Assembly: GCF_021010565.1 (NCBI RefSeq) | Contig: NZ_JAJNAY010000002.1 | Location: forward strand, 310,001-374,000 | DNA: 64,000 nucleotides | From: Chryseobacterium turcicum | Lineage (GTDB): Bacteria > Bacteroidota > Bacteroidia > Flavobacteriales > Weeksellaceae | Direction: 5' to 3' | Part shown: one piece after another, positions 9,300-18,883 of the stretch | Position numbering within the stretch: the stretch's first letter is position 1 | How the letters are laid out: each line of letters starts with the position of its first letter | Made by a program: the position numbers and the translations under genes | Notes under the pieces: generated by a model | What the model was told of the DNA's origin: nothing | Database searches by the model: none | Seen by the model: the letters and a program-made list of their open reading frames with translations, nothing else

Positions 9300-9333
9300 T
9301 AATTGATAATTGATAATTGATAATTGATAATTA
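9300..9333. repeat. Heptanucleotide tandem repeat (ATTGATA)
   Basis: Four exact ATTGATA units at 9302-9329 with partial units on both sides, abutting the stop codon of the minus-strand gene at 9334. The unit length is 7 bp, as for the other two intergenic tandem repeats. Confidence 0.85.
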
Positions 9334-9660
9334 TTATAAATATTTTCTAAAGCTCCAGAATTTTCTTTTTTTAAGATAATTTAAGTCGTGCTCCATTGCA
9401 TATGCTTCTCTTTCAAAAGAAATAGCACGATATGCTAAGTGTGCGTTTTTAAGCCTAAAAAAATGATAATAATACTCCGCAATGTACATGACGTAAAAGA
9501 AAATCAATAAAAGCTCCAGCTGCTGTCTAAGATGTATTTTTTCATGATTGATAAGTATGCTATTTCTTTTATCTTCAGGATTTTTAATGAAAATAAAAGG
9601 ATAGAGCGTAATGCCATTTATTTTTGTATTTTTGAGAAAGATTTGGCACACAATTATCAT
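9334..9660 (-). CDS. Small protein with HExxH-type motif
   Basis: 108 aa from the Met at 9660. A longer reading frame continues to 9810, but it would overlap the plus-strand DUF5522 gene, so the shorter start is preferred. The sequence has a conserved-looking HEKIHLRQQLELL (HExxH zinc-peptidase-like motif), followed by a membrane-like stretch (LLIFFYVMYIAEYYYHF) and FEREAYAMEHDLNYL. This resembles the core of M48/M56-like membrane metallopeptidases reduced to a minimum. Activity is not established. It is divergent from the gene at 9691 with 30 bp between. Confidence 0.6.
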   Translation of the reverse strand: MIIVCQIFLKNTKINGITLYPFIFIKNPEDKRNSILINHEKIHLRQQLELLLIFFYVMYIAEYYYHFFRLKNAHLAYRAISFEREAYAMEHDLNYLKKRKFWSFRKYL

Positions 9661-9687
9661 ATAACAAATATAAAAGTTTTGATTTAA

Positions 9688-9870
<183 letters not shown>

Positions 9871-9875
9871 ATAAA

Positions 9876-10403
9876 ATGAAGAAATATATTTTTATTTTGC
9901 TTGCGGCAAGTTTAGGTTTGTCGTCTTGTAGCCCCTTCAAAGTACGTTCAGATTATGCTCAAAATGCTAATTTTACGACTTATAAGACCTACAAAATCAG
10001 AATCGATGATTTAAAATTAAATGATATCGATAAAGAAAGAGTTTTAAATGAATTGTCTAAGCAATTGCAGATGAAAGGCCTTCAACCGGGAGAAAATCCT
10101 GATTTGATTGTCAACGTAAAAGCGAATCACAAAAAAATCACTGAAATTAACAGTACCAATCCATATGGAATGTGGGGCTGGGGTGGCGGTTTCGGCTGGG
10201 GTATCGGAATGAACAGAACCTGGACGAGTAATTACAACGAAGGTGCCATCATTGTAGACCTTGTAGATTCTCAAAATCAGAAATTGGTTTGGCAAGGAAT
10301 CGGTAGCGGAATTGATGTAGACAGACCGAAAGCTAAGCAAAAACAAATCCCTCAGATGGTTGCTGAAATTATGGCAAACTATCCTCCAGGAATGAAAAAA
10401 TAA
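9876..10403 (+). CDS. DUF4136 lipoprotein
   Basis: 175 aa. Lipoprotein signal MKKYIFILLAASLGLSSC with Cys18. The mature domain matches the DUF4136 pattern: SDYAQNANFTTYKTYKI near the start, NPDLIVNVKANHKK in the middle, a Gly/Trp-rich segment (WGWGGGFGWGIG) and EGAIIVDLVDSQNQKLVWQG before the C-terminus. Members are periplasm-facing lipoproteins of unknown role. It begins 5 bp after the DUF5522 gene and is followed by a strong terminator. Confidence 0.85.
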   Translation: MKKYIFILLAASLGLSSCSPFKVRSDYAQNANFTTYKTYKIRIDDLKLNDIDKERVLNELSKQLQMKGLQPGENPDLIVNVKANHKKITEINSTNPYGMWGWGGGFGWGIGMNRTWTSNYNEGAIIVDLVDSQNQKLVWQGIGSGIDVDRPKAKQKQIPQMVAEIMANYPPGMKK

Positions 10404-10424
10404 GATTTTTAAATCAATAATATG

Positions 10425-10458
10425 AAAGTCAATACAAAATTTGTATTGACTTTTTTTT
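10425..10458 (+). terminator. Terminator hairpin
   Basis: AAAGTCAATACAAA and TTTGTATTGACTTT form a near-perfect palindrome, followed by a run of nine T. It ends the DUF5522-DUF4136 unit. Confidence 0.9.
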
Positions 10459-10599
10459 TGTATGATATTGCCCGCAGAAATTGGCGAAAGATTTCACAAA
10501 AATTTAATGTATAGCATAAAAGATAATTGCTTTTAAATTCAATAAAAATGTAATTTTACACCCACCAAAGTATACAAATCTTATCAAAATTATATCAAT

Positions 10600-12393
10600 A
10601 TGAAAAAACTACTTTTATGTGTGGTATTCGCGCAGCTTGCTAATGCACAGGCTCCTGCAGGATATTACAATTCAGCGAACGGATTGTCTGGAGCTACTTT
10701 AAAAACAGCTTTAAGCAATATTATTACAAACGGTCATCAGGACAAGGGTTACGGCGGGCTTTGGACCGCTTACAAAACTACCGACATTGATAAAAATTAT
10801 GAAAATGACGGTTCGATTCTTGACATTTATTCAGAAAGACCAACTTCTACAGACCCTTACAAATACACTCCGGGAAATAATCAATGTGGCACCTACTCTA
10901 CCGAAGGAAATTGCTATAACCGCGAACATATCGTTCCTCAAAGTCTTTTTAATGAAGCTTCCCCAATGAAAAATGATATCCACTTTATCAGGGCAACAGA
11001 TGGAAAAGTAAATGGAATGCGTTCTAATTATCCTTTCGGGAAAGTTGGAAGCGCAAGTTTCACTTCTCAAAACGGGTCTAAACTGGGAAGTTCTACATCC
11101 GCAGGATTTTCAGGAACAGTCTTTGAACCGATTGACGAGTTTAAAGGAGACGTTGCAAGAATGGTTTTCTATTTTGTGACGAGGTATCAAAGTAAATTAT
11201 CAACATTTTCTACCGGAAATATGATTGGAAGCTCAGCTTTTCCAGGATTACAGACTTGGGAACTGAATGTACTTTTAGATTGGCATAACCAAGACCCGGT
11301 TTCACAAGCGGAAATCAACAGGAATAATGCTTCTTACACTTTTCAGGGAAACAGAAATCCTTTTATCGATAATCCTAGCTATGTCAATCAAATTTGGGGC
11401 GGACAAGCGCCAACAAATGATACTCAAGCTCCAACAACCGTAATGAATTTAGCTGTTTCAGGAAAAACATCAAACTCAGTTTCTCTTACTTGGAATGCTG
11501 CAACAGATAATGTAGGAGTAAGTTCTTACGATGTTTACATGAATGGAAGTTTGAAAACGAACGAGACATCAACATCAACGACAGTTACCGGATTAAACCC
11601 TTCTACTACCTACAGTTTTTATGTAAAAGCAAAAGATGCAGCAGGAAATTCGTCAACAAACAGCTCAACTGTTTCAGCGACAACCAATGCGGGAACGACT
11701 AATCCAAATCCTACAGGCTGTGTGAATGAAACGTTCGAAACAATTCCATCAAGCAGCTCAGCATCCTATTCAACAAGAACATGGACCAGCAACGGAATTA
11801 CATGGACAGCAACAGATTCCAGAACAGACCAAACGATATCCAACAAAGCAATTACCGTAAGAGATGGTTCTTTGAAATCAAGCAGCTCAGCAAACGGAAT
11901 TGGTTCATTAACGGTTACCACGCAACTTAAGTTTAGTGGAACTAACGGAACTTTCAATGTCCAAGTCAATGGAACTACAGTTGGAACAGTTCCTTACAGC
12001 ACGACGGCAACGACGACGACCATTAACAATATCAACGTTTCAGGAAATGTAATAGTAACTTTAGTAAATAATTCATCGAGCAACAGAGTAGCAATCGATA
12101 ATCTGAGCTGGACTTGCAATAATTCAGCTTCAAGACAAAGCCAAACAGCGAATGCCATTGACGAGCCAAAAGAATTACAAATTTTCCCAAATCCGGTTTC
12201 TAATCAGGAGATTTTTGTGAAAGGCGAGACGCAGAGTATCAAAAAAGCGGAAATCTATAACCTTCAGGGAAAAGTGATGCAAACAATTAATAATCCGTTC
12301 AAAAACGGAAAATCAATTAAAATAAAAAGTCTTTTGCAAGGAGTTTATATTTTAAAGCTTGATGAAGCTAGTTTGAAATTTGTGATAAAATAA
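10600..12393 (+). CDS. Secreted endonuclease I with FN3 domain and T9SS sorting tail
   Basis: 597 aa. A signal peptide (MKKLLLCVVFAQLANAQ) precedes an endonuclease I domain (about 20-265) with the His-metal motif CYNREHIVPQSLFN and the downstream NDIHFIRATDGKVNGMRSN. A fibronectin type III module follows (about 275-365; SVSLTWNAATDNVG, GLNPSTTYSFYVKAKDAAGN). Next comes a beta-rich segment with paired serines, and finally a type A T9SS sorting domain (KELQIFPNPVSNQ ... LLQGVYILKL). It is predicted to be a secreted DNase or RNase used for nucleic-acid scavenging. Monocistronic, with its own terminator. Confidence 0.9.
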   Translation: MKKLLLCVVFAQLANAQAPAGYYNSANGLSGATLKTALSNIITNGHQDKGYGGLWTAYKTTDIDKNYENDGSILDIYSERPTSTDPYKYTPGNNQCGTYSTEGNCYNREHIVPQSLFNEASPMKNDIHFIRATDGKVNGMRSNYPFGKVGSASFTSQNGSKLGSSTSAGFSGTVFEPIDEFKGDVARMVFYFVTRYQSKLSTFSTGNMIGSSAFPGLQTWELNVLLDWHNQDPVSQAEINRNNASYTFQGNRNPFIDNPSYVNQIWGGQAPTNDTQAPTTVMNLAVSGKTSNSVSLTWNAATDNVGVSSYDVYMNGSLKTNETSTSTTVTGLNPSTTYSFYVKAKDAAGNSSTNSSTVSATTNAGTTNPNPTGCVNETFETIPSSSSASYSTRTWTSNGITWTATDSRTDQTISNKAITVRDGSLKSSSSANGIGSLTVTTQLKFSGTNGTFNVQVNGTTVGTVPYSTTATTTTINNINVSGNVIVTLVNNSSSNRVAIDNLSWTCNNSASRQSQTANAIDEPKELQIFPNPVSNQEIFVKGETQSIKKAEIYNLQGKVMQTINNPFKNGKSIKIKSLLQGVYILKLDEASLKFVIK

Positions 12394-12415
12394 ATTTTAA
12401 AAAAAATACAAGTAG

Positions 12416-12450
12416 AAAAGGCTGTTTCAATTTTGAGGCAGTCTTTTTGT
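12416..12450 (+). terminator. Terminator hairpin
   Basis: AAAGGCTGTTTCAA pairs with TTGAGGCAGTCTTT (some G-T wobbles), running into TTTTGTTG. It ends the endonuclease gene. The rest of the ~380-bp gap to 12774 holds the inverted-repeat element at 12598 and no ORF. Confidence 0.7.
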
Positions 12451-12597
12451 TGATTTTTCAGATGATTGAGAATAAACTGTTGGTTTGCCACGAATATTAC
12501 AAACCATTGGCAATATGCCATTTTGTTTAGATATGAAATTTTAGAAATTCTATTTGTTTATTTTTTTCTTAATACGCTAATGACGAATACATAATTT

Positions 12598-12713
12598 CAA
12601 ACCATTAAGGGATTTAAATTTTTAAGATTTTTTAAGCGAAAAATCAAAGATTTTATTTAGCAGAACATTTACAATGAAACTCAACTTAATTTTACTTTAA
12701 CCTTAATGATTAA
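12598..12713. repeat. MITE-like inverted-repeat element, family B
   Basis: The left end AACCATTAAGGG (around 12599-12611) pairs with the right end CCTTAATGATT (12701-12711). The interior is AT-rich and non-coding. A second copy with the same AACCATTAAGG terminus lies at 47155-47245. Confidence 0.55.
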
Positions 12714-12773
12714 ATAAAAAATGTAATTCCACAGTTTTTAGTGAAGAACCATTACAATCTACAACGATTGATT

Positions 12774-13730
12774 TTAAATATTTTCAATAAAAACTTCTGT
12801 GGTGTACAAAACTGAAAATTCTTTGTAAGAATGAGCTAGATTCATTGATTTAATCATTCCGTTATTTTTAGAAATCTTTAAATCTCCTTTGAAATCTTCT
12901 TGGGTTTCTTCTTTATTTTTTAAGGTTTGATTTAAAAGAATTTCGTCATTGTTATCTGACAATTTTACGGTCTGTTGAATATTTAGTAAAGTTTGGTCTA
13001 AGGAAATTTCAAAAAAAGATTTTCCATTTTCAAAAACATTTCGAAAAGACGAAAAGTAGTTTTTCAAAAACCAATCTTCTTTCATTTTTTCATCAAAAAC
13101 ATCGGGATTCAAAACAGCATATTCAAATTCTTCGAGATATATTTTAGCATATTTATCCGGAAAAAAATCTAATAATTTGGCTTTGTTTTGATTAAAGTTT
13201 TTTAGAGTTTCTTTTGTAATTCCCACACGTACAATCTTACCTTTAATATTTACAAAAACTTCGATTGGATATAAAAACTTCATACTCTCAATCGCCAAAT
13301 TTTCCATTTTGGTTTCATTTTGATTGGAAAACTGATTTTTGGTAAAATGAAAAAGATGTTCATCCAATTCATATTTTATCCATTGTAAAGAAGCGACGTA
13401 AGAAAAACTGTTTTCGATAATTCGGCCTTCATCATTTGATAATTCTTTAATTTTAATTTTAAATTCTTCATTAAAATCAATCGGATTAAATACAATTTTG
13501 GGGTTTAGCTCAGTACTTTTAAAAGGAACGTCATTTTTATCATTGTATCCTTTTATTTTGGCAAAATCTGGAAACAATAATTTTTTTCCTGGAATTAATT
13601 CATCCATTATAAAATCGTCATTTGTACAGTGTATATTGTGAAATTCCTTAAGGTAAACGGGATTTTCAAGCTTGATTTTCTCTGCAATATTTTCGAGAGT
13701 ATCTCCGGGAAGTATAAAATGAATCATCAT
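12774..13730 (-). CDS. LysM-domain protein, probably T6SS-associated
   Basis: 318 aa. The N-terminus (HFILPGDTLENIAEKIKLEN ... ELIPGKKLLFPD) is a LysM module without a signal peptide, so it is probably cytoplasmic rather than wall-bound. The remaining ~250 residues are charged and alpha/beta, with no motif I recognise. It is the last gene in the minus-strand region downstream of the T6SS effector and lipoproteins. LysM proteins without signals occur in Bacteroidetes contractile-injection clusters, which suggests a structural or adaptor role; this is inference. An inverted-repeat element separates it from the lipoprotein gene at 13942. Confidence 0.6.
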   Translation of the reverse strand: MMIHFILPGDTLENIAEKIKLENPVYLKEFHNIHCTNDDFIMDELIPGKKLLFPDFAKIKGYNDKNDVPFKSTELNPKIVFNPIDFNEEFKIKIKELSNDEGRIIENSFSYVASLQWIKYELDEHLFHFTKNQFSNQNETKMENLAIESMKFLYPIEVFVNIKGKIVRVGITKETLKNFNQNKAKLLDFFPDKYAKIYLEEFEYAVLNPDVFDEKMKEDWFLKNYFSSFRNVFENGKSFFEISLDQTLLNIQQTVKLSDNNDEILLNQTLKNKEETQEDFKGDLKISKNNGMIKSMNLAHSYKEFSVLYTTEVFIENI

Positions 13731-13840
13731 AAGGTGTTTTTTTCTTCATTATTTTGAATTACTTAGAGCCTGTTTAAGTTTTATTAATTTAAATTCTGTA
13801 AGATTGACTTTTGATTTTTTTCAATCATTTTATATAATTC

Positions 13841-13910
13841 TCGCAGATTGTACAGATTTAGCAGATTAAAAAAAGAGCAATTATCTACTTAATCAGCAAA
13901 ATCTGCGGGA
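13841..13910. repeat. Intergenic inverted-repeat element, family C
   Basis: CGCAGATT...GCAGATT on the left faces AATCAGCAAAATCTGCGGG on the right, with an AT-rich centre. Sequence fragments of the same family (AATCTGCG motifs) occur near 31630-31660 and 42130-42170. Confidence 0.5.
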
Positions 13911-13941
13911 TAAATTATTACCATTTAAATTTAACAAGCTC

Positions 13942-14409
13942 TTATTCTTTTATCAATTCATACGTCTCATTTTCACCAACCGTTTCATTGATAAAATTGC
14001 TTTTCAAAAAATATTTTTTATCCTTTTTTGAAATAATAAAAGTGGAATCTTTCTGATTTTTAAGGGACATAATGATTTCATTTTCAGTCTTATTGATAAT
14101 TTTTAACTCTCTTTCAAAATTTTCGATATAAGTATCTAAGCCCAATTTTGCAGAATCTTTTTTAATGTTAATTCTAATCATTCCCCATCCTCTCGGGTCT
14201 GCAGATTCGTCTTTCATTCTCAAAAAATTACAGGAATAATTTCCAAGCCATGAAGTTGATTTTTGGGGAGTTTTTACCTCAACAGTAGGTTTCAATTTTA
14301 AAGAGTCTGACTCTTTTGAAACCACAATTTCCTTTGAAACTGGTTTTTCTTCCTTACAAGCCGCAAGAGATAGTATTGAAAGTACAAAAACTATATAAAA
14401 TTTGAACAT
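13942..14409 (-). CDS. Small lipoprotein, possible immunity protein
   Basis: 155 aa. Lipoprotein signal MFKFYIVFVLSILSLAAC (Cys18) followed by a charged linker (KEEKPVSKEIVVSKESDSLKLKP). The mature domain (about 50-155) begins WLGNYSCNFLRMKDESADPRGWGM and is a compact beta-rich fold; family not recognised. It is the third of three consecutive lipoprotein genes behind the predicted peptidoglycan-cleaving T6SS effector. A periplasmic lipoprotein is the expected form of immunity to such an effector, but no direct evidence exists here. Confidence 0.6.
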   Translation of the reverse strand: MFKFYIVFVLSILSLAACKEEKPVSKEIVVSKESDSLKLKPTVEVKTPQKSTSWLGNYSCNFLRMKDESADPRGWGMIRINIKKDSAKLGLDTYIENFERELKIINKTENEIIMSLKNQKDSTFIISKKDKKYFLKSNFINETVGENETYELIKE

Positions 14410-14541
14410 GATTTGTGATAAGTTACTGTGGTTCTATAAATTTAGTAAAGTTTATCTCAATTAATGGAATGATATTTTTTTTACTTGTTTGCATCTTTAG
14501 AATTTATAAAAGCCTTTTTAGCTTATATCTTATGATAAATT

Positions 14542-15027
14542 TTATTCACATTTTTTGAGAATAATTTCTTTGCTATTAGTTTCCTGTTGAAAACTATTTT
14601 CTTTGAACTCTCTTTTTTTTGTTTTTTTATTATAAAACCCATACCAATAGAAATGGTATGTTTTATCATCAATCATTTTAAAATAAGCAATCGGTTCATC
14701 ATTTATATATTCTTTCCAATTTAAATTTCTACCTATATTTCCTATATCTTCAGGTATTTCTTTCAGTTTATACGAAATACCATTCTCAAAATCAAACCTT
14801 TTAAGCTCTGTCATATCGATATAAATTTGATTATACAGAAGTATTAATGAAGCATCTTTTCCTTCTATCGTTAAACCACCAACTCCATTTTCACAGCTTA
14901 CCATCCAGCTTCCATCATTTGAATATTGAATTGTTGAAGTTTTTATATCATCTTTTATAATTGATTTCTTTTGACAATTAAAAAATACAAAAGAAAATAG
15001 TATTACTAGAATATTAACTTTTTTCAT
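14542..15027 (-). CDS. Small lipoprotein, possible immunity protein
   Basis: 161 aa. Lipoprotein signal MKKVNILVILFSFVFFNC with Cys18. The mature part has one Cys-Glu-rich turn (GSWMVSCENGVGGLTIEGKD) and ends IILKKCE; it contains several aromatic residues (KTYHFYWYGFYNKKTKK). No family recognised. It lies between two other lipoproteins on the same strand, with gaps of ~70 and ~130 bp, so each may have its own promoter. Candidate periplasmic immunity or accessory protein by position only. Confidence 0.6.
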   Translation of the reverse strand: MKKVNILVILFSFVFFNCQKKSIIKDDIKTSTIQYSNDGSWMVSCENGVGGLTIEGKDASLILLYNQIYIDMTELKRFDFENGISYKLKEIPEDIGNIGRNLNWKEYINDEPIAYFKMIDDKTYHFYWYGFYNKKTKKREFKENSFQQETNSKEIILKKCE

Positions 15028-15098
15028 GGTTTATTTAAGGTTTTCAAAATTCTTCTATCAACTGTAAATAGAATTTAAACTTTAGTCGGGAAAACATT

Positions 15099-15875
15099 TT
15101 AATCTATTAATTTAGTTGATTCAATAATACCTTTATCTTTAGTATGATAAATTTTCAAAATAGTATTTCCACCTTCAGAAGTAATATTGATTGTAATTAA
15201 ATCTTTTTTTATAGAATATTTAATTTCAGGTGTTGATAAGGTAGAATAAATTGTATCCTTTTTTGGTAATATTCTTAACAAGTCATCTTGTTGAAATTTT
15301 TCAGCAATTTGAGAATATAAAAATTTAAAATCTTTTATCCCAGAATATTCGCAGATTTCTTTGAAAGAATAATCATTGTTTTCTTTTCTATAGCATTTTA
15401 TATTATTTTGATTATTACTATTCGAATTTACATTAAGCAAACCACACAATTTAGAAATATCATTTTTCTCTAAGATTGTACTATCATATTTCAAAAGCTC
15501 CTGATTTTCAGGATCATTTGTAATATCTTGCAGCTTTTTTGTCAAAGGAAAAAACTCTAACCATCCTACAGAACTTTCTGAAACTTTTTTTTCAGCAAGA
15601 TTTTCCGAAATATCATTGGAAACATAAAGTTCTATAGAAATTTTCTCAGTGGTTAAATTATTAATTCTAACCTGTATATTTTTAAAGTTTTTAATAGCTA
15701 TTGCATTACTGGATTTTACAATATCAGTAATAGCTTCTTCACAGCTCGTGTAAATCTTATTGTCTTGAACTTCTTTTTCTTGAATAGTTTGATTATTAAC
15801 TAATAATATTTGATTAGACTTCTCTTTACACGCAAAGAAAAATATGATTACAATGAACGTTAATAGTTTTGTCAT
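15099..15875 (-). CDS. Lipoprotein immediately downstream of T6SS effector; best immunity candidate
   Basis: 258 aa. Lipoprotein signal MTKLLTFIVIIFFFAC with Cys16. The mature protein is acidic/lysine-rich with a mid-region of beta strands and a Cys pair (LCGLLNVNS, NIKCYRKENNDYS); no family recognised. It starts 10 bp after the effector's stop codon, the tightest coupling among the three lipoproteins. Effector-immunity pairs are normally adjacent and co-transcribed, and a peptidoglycan-degrading effector needs a periplasmic neutraliser, so this is the first choice for the cognate immunity protein (inference). Confidence 0.65.
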   Translation of the reverse strand: MTKLLTFIVIIFFFACKEKSNQILLVNNQTIQEKEVQDNKIYTSCEEAITDIVKSSNAIAIKNFKNIQVRINNLTTEKISIELYVSNDISENLAEKKVSESSVGWLEFFPLTKKLQDITNDPENQELLKYDSTILEKNDISKLCGLLNVNSNSNNQNNIKCYRKENNDYSFKEICEYSGIKDFKFLYSQIAEKFQQDDLLRILPKKDTIYSTLSTPEIKYSIKKDLITINITSEGGNTILKIYHTKDKGIIESTKLID

Positions 15876-15885
15876 ATTATTTTTA

Positions 15886-18865
15886 TTAATTTCCTGAAAT
15901 TTCCTGAATAAATCTATCTCTTATACCTCTAAGAGTTGTTCTATATGTGGATCGAGCTGTTTCATCAGTTTTACTAAACCATCGTTCAAAATTGCCATTA
16001 TATTTAATTATATAATTTATTTTATACCTCATTCCAGAAATAACAGAAGGTAACTGTACAAATTCTTTTTGTTTATTGGTGACCTGCGCGTTACCCCCTT
16101 GCCCACTTAATCCAGCGTTTTCGAAAGAACTCCACGTACCAATAGGCTCTTCTGTATATAAACTTCCATCCCAACCATAATGAGGGGCAGAACCAAATAC
16201 TTCCATTCCCCCAGTACCGCAATGCTTATATTGTTTTGAAGTAAAATGTGTGGTTTCCAAACGATACATTTTTTCTACAATAGTGAGAAGATCTTTACCT
16301 GTAACTTGAACTTCAGTGTCAGAGCCATTCCATTTCCAATTCCAAGTACTATTTTTATATTCATTATAAAGCTCACGAAGAGCTTCTTTACCGTCATTTA
16401 TTGTAAATAAATGATCATTTCCATCACCTATTTCACCAAAAGTATTTCTATATCCTTCTTCCAAAATAGAAAGAGGATCAATTAAATCTTTCCGTCGCAT
16501 ATATGGAGGATTATTACCCATATATATTGGATTATCTTCACCAGCACTACAATCATATATTTCAAAATGACACATGTATAGCGAATATGTTTTTTTCACC
16601 TTTCTATTATAGGCTGAAACACCTAAATGGGCTGTTTTACCTAATTCTTGCTTTTGACGAACTTGATTTCCAACTTCTAAACTTACTGAAGATTTAGCCA
16701 GCTCACAGTATTTTGCAATAAATTTTCTTCCATCAGGAAGATTATGAAGTATACTTACATACACATCATTAGCCCCAAAATATTTGTTCTTTCCAATTAC
16801 TTTTCCATCTGCAATAGCCACGATTGTAGTACTGGGATCAGTATATAAATCCCGTGCAGCATGTTTCCGCCCAATATCTTTCTTCCCATTCTAAGCCCGA
16901 ATCATTTATGGGTTTTTCTAATGTAGGGAAAATAATATATTTAGTTTTTCCTATCTCAAAATATGCCCCATCTGCTTTCAAAAATTCTTTATCATGTTGT
17001 TTTTCGCCCTGAGCTTTAGCTTGAAGATAAAGAAGTTCTTTCTCTTTTTTATAAAGTTTAAATTTAATTGTTTGGTCTTTCTGATATGTTTTTATTTCAA
17101 GAACTTTTTCAATATCATCAATGTAAGCAGATTTACCATCAGCTATTTTTTCATTGTTGGTATTTCCACTTTTTGCATTTTTCAAAATGGCTTCTGCCAC
17201 TCTTTTTTTAGAACTTTCATCAGTAACTTTATTTTCACCTCCAAATTTGTAGGTGTATTCTCCATCTTCTTTTCCTTTAGATAGTTTTTCCTTCCATTGC
17301 TTTAATTCATCATCAGATTTCGGTCTCAAATGAACAGGAATTTTTACCATCCCGTTTTCTATTTTTCCTGTGAACTCACTTTTTTCAGTTCCCGAAACTT
17401 CTCCTGTAGTCGGAGTAGCCTGATCCATTTGAGTTTCAGTAATTTCTAAAATCGGTAAAACAGAGCCTGCAGAACCTTTAATTAATCCATCTTTTTCCTT
17501 GATTATAATTGTAACTTGTTTGTCACTGAGACCTGAACCTGCCGTTTTTGCAACCAAATATAATTTTGTATCTAAAGGTGCAGAAGTGATTTTCTTTAAT
17601 TCAGCTCCAAGTTTAAAAGTTTGGAAACTTATTGTTTCATCTTTATTGTAAACTTCTTTGGAGATAGCCTGCTTAATAGCTTCCAAAGTGGTGTATTCTT
17701 TTTTGTCTGTCAATGCTTTTACAGCAGGTTTTCCTAAAATAATTTTCGCTATTTTCTCTTTTTCTGCATCGGTAGCGGTTTTATTTCCGTTACTTCCAAA
17801 CTTGTATTCTAAAGTTGTGGCAACTTCACCTGTTTGCTTGGTATATTCTTTCTTAGCAAAATAAGCATCCATTAGTTCTTCCACTGATGAATCTTGTACA
17901 ATACTTACTGTTTTTCCTTCATTAGACTGCGGAGTTGATGGTTGTTCAGCTTCAATTGTACCTTTAGTTTCCTTATAATCATTCAGTTCTTCATCAGGCG
18001 AAGTTGTATTTTCACCTACAACTCCCCTTTCTTCCATTTGCGAAGCTGGTTTTTCTGCTGCAGGAGAATTTTCAGCTCTGGGCTGCGTATTATTTGATGG
18101 AGTTTCGGGTGTTGATTGAGGCGGAGGTGTAGGATTACTTGTCGGTTGTTGTGGTCTTGGTTGAGGAGTTGGCGCAGGAGTTTGCAAAGGATTATTCACA
18201 TTTACATTATCTGTTGCGTGCTTTTTATGTGAAAAATATTCTACGGTAACATAAAATTCCAATTGCTTTACATCAAATTCTCCCTGCATTGCTTTTTGCA
18301 TCAAAGCTCTGGTAAGCACAAACTCAGCGGTCGCAACTCCAGTTCTGTCTACCGTTGCTTCTTTGGTTTCAATCAAAAGATTTTTAGCATTATGACCTTC
18401 TCGGGTTTCGTCGTCCTCCCAAAGAGTAAACTTTAATTTTTTCCCGTTTAAATTTACACATTGTGCACGAGCTCTCATTTTTTCTCTAAAACTGAAAACC
18501 GTTCCCGGTAAATCATCTACGTATTGAAGTTCTACTTTTTCAATTTTCGGAACAGCTGCAGGTTGAGGATTGATTATAATTGTAGATGCACCACTTCCTT
18601 CTGGCTCAAAAAGATAGGCTTCCAATCGATAAGTGTGTTTTTGAGCAACTTCTCCAAAAGTAAAAGTCCCAACACCCTTTTTTTTGATATCTGTGCTTGT
18701 AAATCTTCCGTTGGATCTTTTTTTAAATAATTCCCAAGTAACATTTGCCGGATTTCTTTGATTTTGTGGGGTAGAAGGATACCATTCTGTAACGGTATAA
18801 GTAACCGCCTCTCCTACTTTAGGAGAAGAATTTCCTGATATTTTTGAAACGCCTTTTTTAGCCAT
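15886..18865 (-). pseudogene. T6SS M23-peptidase effector, interrupted by a frameshift
   Basis: Two reading frames form one gene. The first (18865-16838, 675 codons) is in frame to Trp660 and then ends after an unrelated 15-residue tail. Shifting by +1 at GGG/AAG (16885-16887) restores KKDIGRKHAARDLYTDP and joins the second frame, which continues VAIADGKVIGKNKYFG to 15886, giving ~992 aa. Segments: Ig/PAAR-adaptor-like N-terminus (~1-220), Pro-rich linker (~227-262), two related ~75-residue modules (~351-420 and ~537-612), then an M23 peptidase with the HxxxD zinc motif in GRKHAARD and MCHFEIYDC at the usual HxH site. The ~190-residue C-terminus contains KMYRLETTHF, perhaps lysozyme-like. It follows the DUF4280 gene by 18 bp. 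A one-base sequencing error is as likely as real decay. Confidence 0.8.
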
Positions 18866-18883
18866 TGTTGGAAAGTTTAAAGA

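Noticed and set aside
16838..16882. 15-residue C-terminal tail of the first effector frame as a real protein end
   Set aside because: The tail shows no family pattern and the +1 frame immediately resumes a conserved M23 peptidase, so it is a frameshift artefact or mutation.
16885..16887. Programmed ribosomal frameshift in the effector
   Set aside because: The site lacks a classical slippery heptamer and no downstream stimulatory structure was evident by eye, so mutation or a read error is simpler.
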